This document shows positions 19,778-27,268 of a stretch of DNA of 64,000 bases, piece by piece. The position numbers were made by a program, and so were the translations under genes. Numbering within the stretch: position 1 is the first letter of the stretch; every line of letters begins with the position of its first letter. Source of the stretch: Azospirillum sp. RU38E. GTDB lineage: Bacteria; Pseudomonadota; Alphaproteobacteria; Azospirillales; Azospirillaceae. The notes beneath the pieces were generated by a model. The model was not told the DNA's origin, made no database searches, and saw nothing but the letters and a program-made list of their open reading frames with translations. The stretch lies in contig NZ_FZOI01000001.1 of the NCBI RefSeq assembly GCF_900188385.1, positions 868,001 through 932,000 of the forward strand, in the 5' to 3' direction.

Positions 19778-21445
19778 TCAGCGGCAACCGTCCGTCACCC
19801 CGGCGACAGCATTGTTCGTCACATGGATCGTGCGGTGATAGCATCCGCCGTCACTGTCTTTCACATCCAGTCGCACACGATTCGTTCCGGTCACCTGACG
19901 GGAACGGCGCGTTTGTGGATCGGTTTGGGCTGTCAGGTTCGGCGTCACCTGATAATCCATTGTCTGCCACCAGCGCGAGCCGGACGTATCGGTGATCACC
20001 CGCTCCGACCAAAGGCCCTGTTCCAGTTTCAGCTGTTGGGTTCGATTATTATCGTCACCGGAGACCTGCATGTCGATGGTCAAAGGGTAGCGGGCCTGGA
20101 AGCGTTCCATCCGCAAGCCATCCTTGTCGATGGTCTGGACCAGATTGTCGATCAGGGTGGATTGATCGACCCGCCAGATATTGGCCTTCTCCGCAGAAAC
20201 ATAATCCTGCCGGTTAAAGAAACGGGTGCTGCTGCGGACCCTGGTTTCGATGCGGCCCCTGGATGTTTCCACAAATCCGGCAATTTCATAGGCGCGGGCC
20301 TGGGTGGTGAGGCTGTTGCCGTTCAACTCGCCCTGTTCTGTTGGCTTGGCCCGGCTGAAATCGGCGGTTATCTCCGGGTCGGTCAGGCTGTTGCTGATCA
20401 CGGCACCGGTAACACGCTTTGCCGCTTTATCCTGCCAGCCCATCAGCGTGCCGGTGACCAGGAAGTAACGGCGCAGACCCTGGATGGTCACCGCGATTTC
20501 ATGCGGCTTGTCATCGGTCAGCAAGCCGACAAACGGCGTCAGATCCAGCCGCGTCGGCACGAAATTCAGGGTCTGGATGCCGGGGGCCGGGAACCACATA
20601 TAGGGGTTGATACCACCGGTATAAATCCAGGGATAAAGCGGTGCGGTGCCGGCGCGTTGGCCGTCAATCCACAGTTCCGCTTCCCGCCAGGCGCCGCCGC
20701 CGCAATTTTCCTTGCCGTCGCCGGCCAGCCGGTCATCCACACAGGCGTACCAGAATTCATCCGCCCCCTGCGGTTCGGCCAGCAAATCCAGATAGAGCCG
20801 TTCCAGGTTGGCGGGGAAGCGCACCTGCGTGGTCAGGCGCGGTGTGTCACTGTCCAACCGTACCGGTGCATCGGAAATGGGGGTGACGAAGGGGGCCGTT
20901 TCGGCGGCCGGCACATCCTTGGTGGCGGGATAGAACAACATCCGTGCCCGGCCCGTGATATGGCCGGTATAGGTGTCATCCACATAATTGACCAGCCAGG
21001 CGGCCCCTTTGCGTTTGTCACGCAGGTACGCCTGATAATCGGTCACGTCACGCTCAACATGCCATTCGGGGGCAATGTCCTTGCGCGGCTCCATCGTGGT
21101 GCCGAAATACAGATTGACGCCGCCGACATTGATGATGGCGGTGCGATCATATTGGCGGCCGGCGGAAACCGCGTAATCTGCCTCGATCACCACCTTGGCC
21201 CAGGGGCCTTTGCAATTCTGCGGTGGCGCATAATCGAATCGGGCCGGATCTTCGCCGACAAATTCGCGGGTGTCGAACAGGGTGACGATGCAGGGCTGGC
21301 TGGCGGGGCGCGGAACGCGCAACTCCACCTCGGCGACCGTGTTGGTTCCCACGGGCGGAACGGGTGGCGCCGCATAATCCGCCGCATAGGCGGGCACGGC
21401 CAGACCGGCGCCCAGCAGGACGGCGGACCAGAATAGGCTTCTCAT
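19778..21445 (-). CDS. PNGase A-like peptide-N4-(N-acetylglucosaminyl)asparagine amidase, secreted
   Basis: 555 aa; the start at ATG 21445 gives a proper signal peptide (MRSLFWSAVLLGAGLAVPAYA). The diagnostic block of the plant peptide-N-glycosidase A family (Pfam PNGaseA) is clear: EFWYACVDD, then a disulfide-rich loop, then REAELWIDGQ, WIYTGGINPYMWFPAPGI and LDLTPFVGLLTDDKPHE. Plant PNGase A hydrolyses the GlcNAc-Asn bond and, unlike PNGase F, accepts N-glycans with core alpha-1,3-fucose. Bacterial homologues with this property have been described. In a locus that also has mannosidases, fucosidase and a probable xylosidase, it would release whole plant glycans from glycoproteins or glycopeptides. 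It is transcribed leftward, divergent from cutC and upstream of the TonB receptor. Confidence 0.87.
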   Translation of the reverse strand: MRSLFWSAVLLGAGLAVPAYAADYAAPPVPPVGTNTVAEVELRVPRPASQPCIVTLFDTREFVGEDPARFDYAPPQNCKGPWAKVVIEADYAVSAGRQYDRTAIINVGGVNLYFGTTMEPRKDIAPEWHVERDVTDYQAYLRDKRKGAAWLVNYVDDTYTGHITGRARMLFYPATKDVPAAETAPFVTPISDAPVRLDSDTPRLTTQVRFPANLERLYLDLLAEPQGADEFWYACVDDRLAGDGKENCGGGAWREAELWIDGQRAGTAPLYPWIYTGGINPYMWFPAPGIQTLNFVPTRLDLTPFVGLLTDDKPHEIAVTIQGLRRYFLVTGTLMGWQDKAAKRVTGAVISNSLTDPEITADFSRAKPTEQGELNGNSLTTQARAYEIAGFVETSRGRIETRVRSSTRFFNRQDYVSAEKANIWRVDQSTLIDNLVQTIDKDGLRMERFQARYPLTIDMQVSGDDNNRTQQLKLEQGLWSERVITDTSGSRWWQTMDYQVTPNLTAQTDPQTRRSRQVTGTNRVRLDVKDSDGGCYHRTIHVTNNAVAGVTDGCR

Positions 21446-21677
21446 GGGGAAATATCCCTGACAGGTGTCTGGAAATGGCCGCGCAAGGAGGGAGGCGGGC
21501 AGGGTGCCCGGTTGCGCTAACATCACGATAGCCCACGCAGGTCCCCCGTCAAGAAGGAAGCCTATAAGGCCTGTATTGGAATTGTTTTGGTTTTGTGTTG
21601 TTTTATGTAACGGGATTGCGCACGCCGCTGAATCGCAGGGTGCTGCGCCGGGGAAAATCAGATCAGACAGGGGCCTC

Positions 21678-22418
21678 ATGCTTGAAGTATGCGTAGAGGA
21701 AGCGGCCGGCATTGATGCCGCCGTAGCCGGTGGTGCCGATCGCATGGAATTATGCGCCGGCCTGTCGTTGGGCGGGCTGACCCCGTCGCCAGCCCTGATC
21801 CGCGCGGCCGCGGCCTGTCCGGTGCCGGCGCTGCTGCTGGCCCGCCCGCGCGAAGGCGATTTCCGTTATGATGCGCGTGAGGCGGCCCTGGTGGCGGAGG
21901 ATATCAGCGATGCCGCCCAGGCCGGCTTGGCTGGTGTGGTGATCGGGGCCAATGATCAGCATAACCACCTTGATACCAATTTGCTGACGCAATGGGTGGC
22001 CCATGCCCGGGCAGAGGGGGAGAAGCGGGGGCGTCCGCTGCTGTTGACCCTGCACCGCGCCTTCGATCTCTGCCCCGATCACGGGGCAGCGCTGGAGGCG
22101 GCGATTGCGCTGGGCTTCGACCGTATCCTGACGTCGGGCGGTCAGCCGCGCGCCGTGGATGGGGCGGCCACCTTGGCTGCCCTGGTTCGTCAAGCGGCCG
22201 GCCGCATTATCATTCTGCCTGGCGGCGGCATTGATGCCGGCAATGTCTCCACCATCCTGGCCACCGGTGTCAGGGAGGTTCATGCCTCCTGCCGCGCCCC
22301 GCTGGGGGCACCAGGGGAGCAGGAAAAGCGTTTCGGTTTCCAGGCGGGCCCGCGTCTGCGCACCCAGGCCGACAAGGTGGCCGCCCTGCGCGCGCTGGTG
22401 ATGGCTGATAGGTCCTGA
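21678..22418 (+). CDS. cutC: CutC family protein
   Basis: 246-aa TIM-barrel protein of the CutC family, with LEVCVEEAAGIDAAVAGGAD at the N terminus, RMELCAGLSLGGLTPS, LLTLHRAFD, DRILTSGG and LPGGGI. ATG 21678 is chosen because the family begins with this MLEVCVE segment and ACAGGGG precedes it. CutC was named for copper homeostasis in E. coli, but a direct role in copper is disputed and its activity is unknown. Here it heads the GlcNAc operon, 72 bp before nagB-II, which hints at a sugar- or amidase-related role in this pathway rather than metal handling. That hint is inference from position only. Confidence 0.88.
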   Translation: MLEVCVEEAAGIDAAVAGGADRMELCAGLSLGGLTPSPALIRAAAACPVPALLLARPREGDFRYDAREAALVAEDISDAAQAGLAGVVIGANDQHNHLDTNLLTQWVAHARAEGEKRGRPLLLTLHRAFDLCPDHGAALEAAIALGFDRILTSGGQPRAVDGAATLAALVRQAAGRIIILPGGGIDAGNVSTILATGVREVHASCRAPLGAPGEQEKRFGFQAGPRLRTQADKVAALRALVMADRS

Positions 22419-22420
22419 AT

Positions 22421-22440
22421 AGTACCTTGTACAATACCAA
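22421..22440. promoter_or_regulatory. Candidate operator upstream of nagB-II
   Basis: A TTGTACAA palindrome (22427-22434) sits in AGTACC-TTGTACAA-TACCAA between cutC and nagB. It resembles the short dyads bound by GntR- or LacI-type sugar regulators, but no regulator gene is in the window and I cannot match it to a defined NagR/NagQ motif with confidence. Confidence 0.35.
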
Positions 22441-22490
22441 TATGTGACTTATCCTTGGCGGATTGGTTTACAGAACAGGTGGGGGCGAAA

Positions 22491-23546
22491 GTGATCGCTG
22501 ACGAAAATCATAAGGCCACGGATGCTGCGGCGACCCTGATGGGGAGCGAGGCGGCCGAAGGGGCGGCCGCTGTGCGCCGTCTGCTGGATGCCAACATCGA
22601 CACGCTGCGTGCATTGGGTGCGGCGCTGCGGGCGACGCCGCCGTCGCTGGTGGCGACCTGTGCGCGTGGTTCGTCCGACCATGCCGCGACCTATGGCAAA
22701 TATCTGATTGAAACCCTGCTGGGTGTGCCGGTGGCCTCTGCCGCCCCCTCGGTGGTGTCGGTCTTCTCGGCCCCGGTTGTTGCCGGTGGCGCGCTCTGCA
22801 TTGCCATTTCGCAGAGCGGCCGCAGCCCCGATCTGCTGGCCACGGCAGAGGCCTATAAGAAGTCGGGTGCCCGCCTGGTGGCCTTCGTCAATGACGAGAC
22901 CTCGCCGCTGGCGGCCATGGCTGATACTTATATCGCCTTGAAGGCCGGCCCGGAAAAGTCGGTTGCTGCTACCAAGTCCTATATCGTCTCCCTGGCCGGC
23001 CTTGCCGCGCTGGTGGCCGAATGGGCCGATGATGACGCGCTGCGTGCCGCCGTGCAGGGCCTGCCCGATCTGCTGGCCAAGGCCAATGGTCTGGATTGGT
23101 CTGCTGCGGTTGAGGCATTGCGCGATGCCCGCAACCTGTTCACCATCGGTCGCGGCTATACGTTCGGGATCGCGCAGGAGGCGGCGCTGAAGTTCAAGGA
23201 AACCTGCGGTCTGCACGCGGAGGCCTTCAGCGCCGCCGAGGTGAAGCACGGCCCGATGGCGATCGTGCGCGATGGTTTCCCCGTGCTGGCCTTTGCCGGT
23301 TCCGATACGGCCGGTAACGGCGTGCGGGAGACGGCGGCGGTGTTTGCCGACCGTGGTGCGCGCGTCTGCCTGGCCGATGCCAAGGCCGAAGGGGCCAGCG
23401 CCCTGCCGGCGCTGCAGGCCCATCCGGTGATCGAACCGATTTTGATGATCCAGAGCTTCTATCATATGGCCAACGCGCTTTCCGTGGCGCGCGGCCATGA
23501 TCCGGATCGTCCGCTCTTCCTCAGCAAGGTGACTGAAACACGATGA
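22491..23546 (+). CDS. nagB-II: Glucosamine-6-phosphate deaminase of the SIS (NagB-II) type
   Basis: Predicted to convert GlcN-6-P to fructose-6-P plus ammonia, the last GlcNAc-specific step. The protein is built of two SIS (sugar isomerase) domains like the isomerase half of GlmS, with ARGSSDHAATYGKY, AISQSGRSPDLL, AATKSY, TIGRGYTFGIAQEAALKFKE and AEAFSAAEVKHGP. It lacks the glutaminase domain of GlmS, which is the NagB-II signature. GTG 22491 is preferred because GGTGGGGG precedes it by five bases; an upstream TTG (22455) in the same frame would add 12 residues. Its stop overlaps the nagA start (ATGA), so the two are translationally coupled. Confidence 0.88.
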   Translation: MIADENHKATDAAATLMGSEAAEGAAAVRRLLDANIDTLRALGAALRATPPSLVATCARGSSDHAATYGKYLIETLLGVPVASAAPSVVSVFSAPVVAGGALCIAISQSGRSPDLLATAEAYKKSGARLVAFVNDETSPLAAMADTYIALKAGPEKSVAATKSYIVSLAGLAALVAEWADDDALRAAVQGLPDLLAKANGLDWSAAVEALRDARNLFTIGRGYTFGIAQEAALKFKETCGLHAEAFSAAEVKHGPMAIVRDGFPVLAFAGSDTAGNGVRETAAVFADRGARVCLADAKAEGASALPALQAHPVIEPILMIQSFYHMANALSVARGHDPDRPLFLSKVTETR

Positions 23547-24676
23547 CCGGGTTTCGCTTCGTCAATGGCCGGGTGGTGACGCCGGCCGGTATGTTGGATG
23601 GGGCCGAGATCACGGTGGAGGGCGGCCGTATCGCCGCCATCCGTCCGCTGACCACGACCGAAGGTGCCATAGACCTGCAAGGCGGCTGGATCGTTCCCGG
23701 CTTCATCGATACGCAGGTCAATGGCGGCGGCGGTGTGCTGTTCAATGATGAACCGACGGTGGAGGGTATTGCCGCCATCGGGCGCGCCCATGCGCGTTTC
23801 GGTACCACCGGTTTCCTGCCGACATTGATCAGCGATGTGCCGTCCGTGATCGCCCGCGCGCTGGATGCGGCGGATGCGGCGATTGAGGCCGGGGTGCCCG
23901 GCTGCCTGGGCGTCCATATCGAAGGGCCGATCATCAATGTCTCCCGCAAGGGTATCCACGATCCGGCCAAGTTCCGCCGGCTGGACCCGGAGATGCTGGC
24001 CCTGTTCGAGAAGCCCCGCCGTGGCAAGGTGATGCTGACCCTGGCGCCGGAAATGGCGGCGGTGGAGGATATCACCCGTCTGCGCGACCTGGGCGTGATC
24101 ATGGCCATCGGCCATAGCGATGCCGACTATGACACGGCGGTGGCGGGTTTCCAGGCGGGCATGTCCGCTGTGACCCACCTGTTCAACGCCATGTCGCCGT
24201 TGCAGCATCGCGCCCCCGGCGTGGTGGGGGCCGCCCTGGATGATCAAAGCATCTATTGCGGGATCATCGTTGACGGGTTCCACGTGCATGATGCGGCGCT
24301 GCGCGTTGCCATCCGCTCCCATGCGCTGGATCATTTCATGCTGGTGACGGATGCCATGTCCTGCGTCGGCGTGGATGTGACGGAATTCGACCTGCATGGC
24401 CGCCGCATTCTGGTGCGCGATGGCCGTTGCGTGGGGGAGGATGGCACGCTGGCCGGTTCGGCCATCGATATGGCTGCCGCCTTCCGCAATACCGTCAACC
24501 GCCTGCAGCGCTCCCCGGCCGATGCTGCCATCATGGCCTCTGCCGGGCCGGCCGGTTTCCTGGGTCTGTCGGCGGAACGGGGCGCGCTGGCCCCCGGACT
24601 GGTGGCCGACTGGGTGCAGTTGACGCACGACCTTCAGCCTGCGGGAACCTGGATCGCCGGCACCCGCATCGCCTGA
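23543..24676 (+). CDS. nagA: N-acetylglucosamine-6-phosphate deacetylase
   Basis: Removes acetate from GlcNAc-6-P to give GlcN-6-P for NagB-II. The 377-aa amidohydrolase shows DTQVNGGGG, HIEGP with metal ligand E127, GHSDADYDT and VTHLFNAMSPL with the histidine ligands, and LVTDAMS with catalytic D270. Length and order of motifs match the family. The DTQVNGGGG segment takes the place of the HxH site that many amidohydrolases have, as is usual in NagA. The gene overlaps nagB-II by four bases and is followed after 30 bp by the PTS gene nagF, consistent with one GlcNAc operon. Confidence 0.95.
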   Translation: MTGFRFVNGRVVTPAGMLDGAEITVEGGRIAAIRPLTTTEGAIDLQGGWIVPGFIDTQVNGGGGVLFNDEPTVEGIAAIGRAHARFGTTGFLPTLISDVPSVIARALDAADAAIEAGVPGCLGVHIEGPIINVSRKGIHDPAKFRRLDPEMLALFEKPRRGKVMLTLAPEMAAVEDITRLRDLGVIMAIGHSDADYDTAVAGFQAGMSAVTHLFNAMSPLQHRAPGVVGAALDDQSIYCGIIVDGFHVHDAALRVAIRSHALDHFMLVTDAMSCVGVDVTEFDLHGRRILVRDGRCVGEDGTLAGSAIDMAAAFRNTVNRLQRSPADAAIMASAGPAGFLGLSAERGALAPGLVADWVQLTHDLQPAGTWIAGTRIA

Positions 24677-24706
24677 CGCCAACATCAAAGAGACTTGGCC
24701 CTGAGC

Positions 24707-27268
24707 ATGACACCACCGACCAACAAGATCGACGGTATCGCCGGGGCGTCCATCGCCATCGGCGCGCCCCTGACGGGCTGGCTGACCGTTCTGGATGAAG
24801 TGCCCGACGCCGTTTTCGCCAGCCGGATGCTGGGGGATGGTGTGGCCATCGACCCGACGGGCGATTGCCTGGTTTCCCCCTGCGATGGGGAGGTCAGCGC
24901 GCTGAATGCCAGCGGCCACGCCGTCACCATCCGCATTGCGGATGGCGCGGAAATCCTGATGCATATCGGCATCGATACGGTGGCCCTGGCCGGTCGCGGC
25001 TTCACCCCCTGCGTCCGCCAGGGCGACCGGGTGAAGCGCGGCGATGTGCTGATCCGTTTCGATCTGGACGCCATTGTGCAGGCGGCCCCGGCGGTGGTAA
25101 CGCCGGTTCTGCTGCTGGAAACCGACCGTTTCACCCTGGCCCGCACCCGCGACAACGGCCCGGTGAAGGCCGGTGACTATATCTTCACCCTGACCGCCAA
25201 GGCGGCAGAGGCGGGCACCCCGGCAGAGGCGGCCACGGGGGCCACGCTGGAACGCCGCCTTCTGGTGCCGCTGGCCCATGGCATCCATGCCAGACCCGCC
25301 GCCCGCATCAAGGAAGCGTTGAGCGGGTTCAGCGCCAGCGTCACCATCGCTAAGGCCGGCAAGGCCATGAATGCCCGCAGCCCGGTGGGGCTGCTGACGC
25401 TGGGTATCCGGTTGGGTGATGAGGTTAGCATCAGCGCCCAAGGTGCCGATGCCGCCGAGGCATTGGCAACCCTGGGGGCGCTGATCGACAGCGGCATGGG
25501 GGAAAAGGCCGATCCGGCATCGGCACCCAAGGCCCAGCCCGTCGCCCCGGTCGCGGCCCCGGTGGCGCAAGGTACGGCGGTACTGCCGGCCGATGGCAAG
25601 CTGGCGGGTGTTACCGCGTCCCCCGGTTTGGCCGTGGGGCAGGCGCGCGCCTTCCGGCTGCCGGAAATCCAGGTTGCCCCCACCGGTCAGGGGGCGGCGG
25701 TCGAGCAGGCACGGCTGGAAGCAGCCCGCGCCGAGCTGGGCCGGCGGCTGGAGGCTGAAGCGGCACACGCCAGCGGTCCGCAGAAATCCATCATCCAGGC
25801 GCACCGCGCCATGCTGGATGATGATGGCTTGCTGGAAGCGGCCAGCCTGTCCATCGGCGATGGCGCCAGCGCCGGCCATGCCTGGCGCGCCGCCGTGCGG
25901 CCCCAGGCGGCGGCGTTGCGCGCCACGGGCGATGCCCATCTGGCCGAACGCGCCGATGATATGTTGGATTTGGAACGCCGGGTGCTGGCCGTGCTGGAAG
26001 GCGTGGCGGATGAGCCGCTGTCTTTCCCGCCCGGTACGGTGCTGGTGGCTGAAGACCTGTTGCCCTCGCAATTGATGGCGCTGGATAAGGAAAATGTCGT
26101 CGGCTTCGTGGTGGAACGGGGTGGCCCCACCTCTCACGTTGCCATTCTGGCCGCCAGCATGGGGCTGCCGGCGCTGGTTGCCATTGGCCCGGCGCTGCAT
26201 CAGGTGGCGGATGGCACCGACCTGATTCTGGATGCCACCGGCTGCACCCTGCATGTCGCCCCCGATGCCGCCACCCTGGCGGCGGCGCGCGACAGGCTGG
26301 CCGTGATCACCGCCCGGCGGGCGGCGGCCAAGGCGGCGGCGGGCAAGCCCTGCCACACGGCGGACGGCGTGCGCATTGAGGTCTTTGCCAATCTGGGATC
26401 AGAGGCGGATGCCAAGCAGGCCGTCGCCAATGGGGCCGAGGGCAGCGGCTTGCTGCGCACGGAGTTCCTGTTCCTGGAACGGGCGACGGCGCCGACGGTG
26501 GCCGAACAGACCGCCGATTACCAATCCATCGCCACCGCACTGGAAGGCCGCCCGCTGATCGTGCGGCTGCTGGATATTGGTGGCGACAAGCCGGCCCCCT
26601 ATCTGCCGATCCCGGCGGAGGAGAACCCGGCCCTGGGTCTGCGCGGCATCCGCGTTGGCTTCGCCTATCCGACCATGCTGGAGGATCAGATCCGCGCCAT
26701 CCTGTCGGTGCAGCCGGTGGGCCAGTGCCGCATCATGGTGCCGATGATCGCCGGGGTGGATGAGCTGCGGCGCGTGCGCGCCGTGCTGGACCGCGTGCGG
26801 ACGGAGATGGGCATCACCGACAAGGTGGAACTGGGCGTGATGGTGGAAACCCCGGCGGCGGCGGTGACAGCCGATCTGCTGGCGGCGGAAGCCGATTTCC
26901 TGTCCATCGGCACCAATGACCTGACGCAATATGCGCTGGCCATGGATCGCGGCAATGCCGCTGTCGCCGGCTCCATCGACGGTCTGCACCCGTCGGTGCT
27001 GCGCCTGATTGCGCAGACCTGCCAGGGGGCGGCCCGCCATGGCAAATGGACGGGCGTGTGTGGCAGCCTGGCATCCGACCCGCTGGCCGTGCCCATTCTG
27101 GTGGGCCTGGGCGTGGCGGAATTGTCGGCCACGCCGGCCATTGTCCCTGAAATCAAGGCACTGGTCTCCGCGCTGACGCTGGAACAGGCCCGTGCCCATG
27201 CTGCGGCGGCGCTGGAATGCGCCACGGCGGCGGATGTCCGTACACTCGCGCGGGGGTTCAGCGCATGA
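24707..27268 (+). CDS. nagF: GlcNAc PTS multiphosphoryl transfer protein, EIIA-HPr-EI fusion
   Basis: 853-aa cytoplasmic protein that carries phosphate from PEP to NagE. Domains in order: EIIA of the glucose/GlcNAc type (about residues 5-150, phospho-site H86 in ILMHIGID), HPr (about 180-270, H194 in GIHARPAA), then enzyme I (about 300-850, H477 in GGPTSHVAIL, PEP-binding barrel with LLRTEFLFL and VCGSLASDP). The same fusion, named NagF, serves GlcNAc uptake in Pseudomonas. ATG 24707 is chosen over an in-frame TTG at 24695, which would leave no room for the AAAGAGA ribosome site. The stop overlaps the nagE start (ATGA). Confidence 0.93.
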   Translation: MTPPTNKIDGIAGASIAIGAPLTGWLTVLDEVPDAVFASRMLGDGVAIDPTGDCLVSPCDGEVSALNASGHAVTIRIADGAEILMHIGIDTVALAGRGFTPCVRQGDRVKRGDVLIRFDLDAIVQAAPAVVTPVLLLETDRFTLARTRDNGPVKAGDYIFTLTAKAAEAGTPAEAATGATLERRLLVPLAHGIHARPAARIKEALSGFSASVTIAKAGKAMNARSPVGLLTLGIRLGDEVSISAQGADAAEALATLGALIDSGMGEKADPASAPKAQPVAPVAAPVAQGTAVLPADGKLAGVTASPGLAVGQARAFRLPEIQVAPTGQGAAVEQARLEAARAELGRRLEAEAAHASGPQKSIIQAHRAMLDDDGLLEAASLSIGDGASAGHAWRAAVRPQAAALRATGDAHLAERADDMLDLERRVLAVLEGVADEPLSFPPGTVLVAEDLLPSQLMALDKENVVGFVVERGGPTSHVAILAASMGLPALVAIGPALHQVADGTDLILDATGCTLHVAPDAATLAAARDRLAVITARRAAAKAAAGKPCHTADGVRIEVFANLGSEADAKQAVANGAEGSGLLRTEFLFLERATAPTVAEQTADYQSIATALEGRPLIVRLLDIGGDKPAPYLPIPAEENPALGLRGIRVGFAYPTMLEDQIRAILSVQPVGQCRIMVPMIAGVDELRRVRAVLDRVRTEMGITDKVELGVMVETPAAAVTADLLAAEADFLSIGTNDLTQYALAMDRGNAAVAGSIDGLHPSVLRLIAQTCQGAARHGKWTGVCGSLASDPLAVPILVGLGVAELSATPAIVPEIKALVSALTLEQARAHAAAALECATAADVRTLARGFSA

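Noticed and set aside
19392-19838. A 148-codon rightward open frame in the spacer upstream of the TonB receptor gene
   Set aside because: No ribosome site, no recognisable domain, and it overlaps the hairpin and the 3' end of the PNGase gene.
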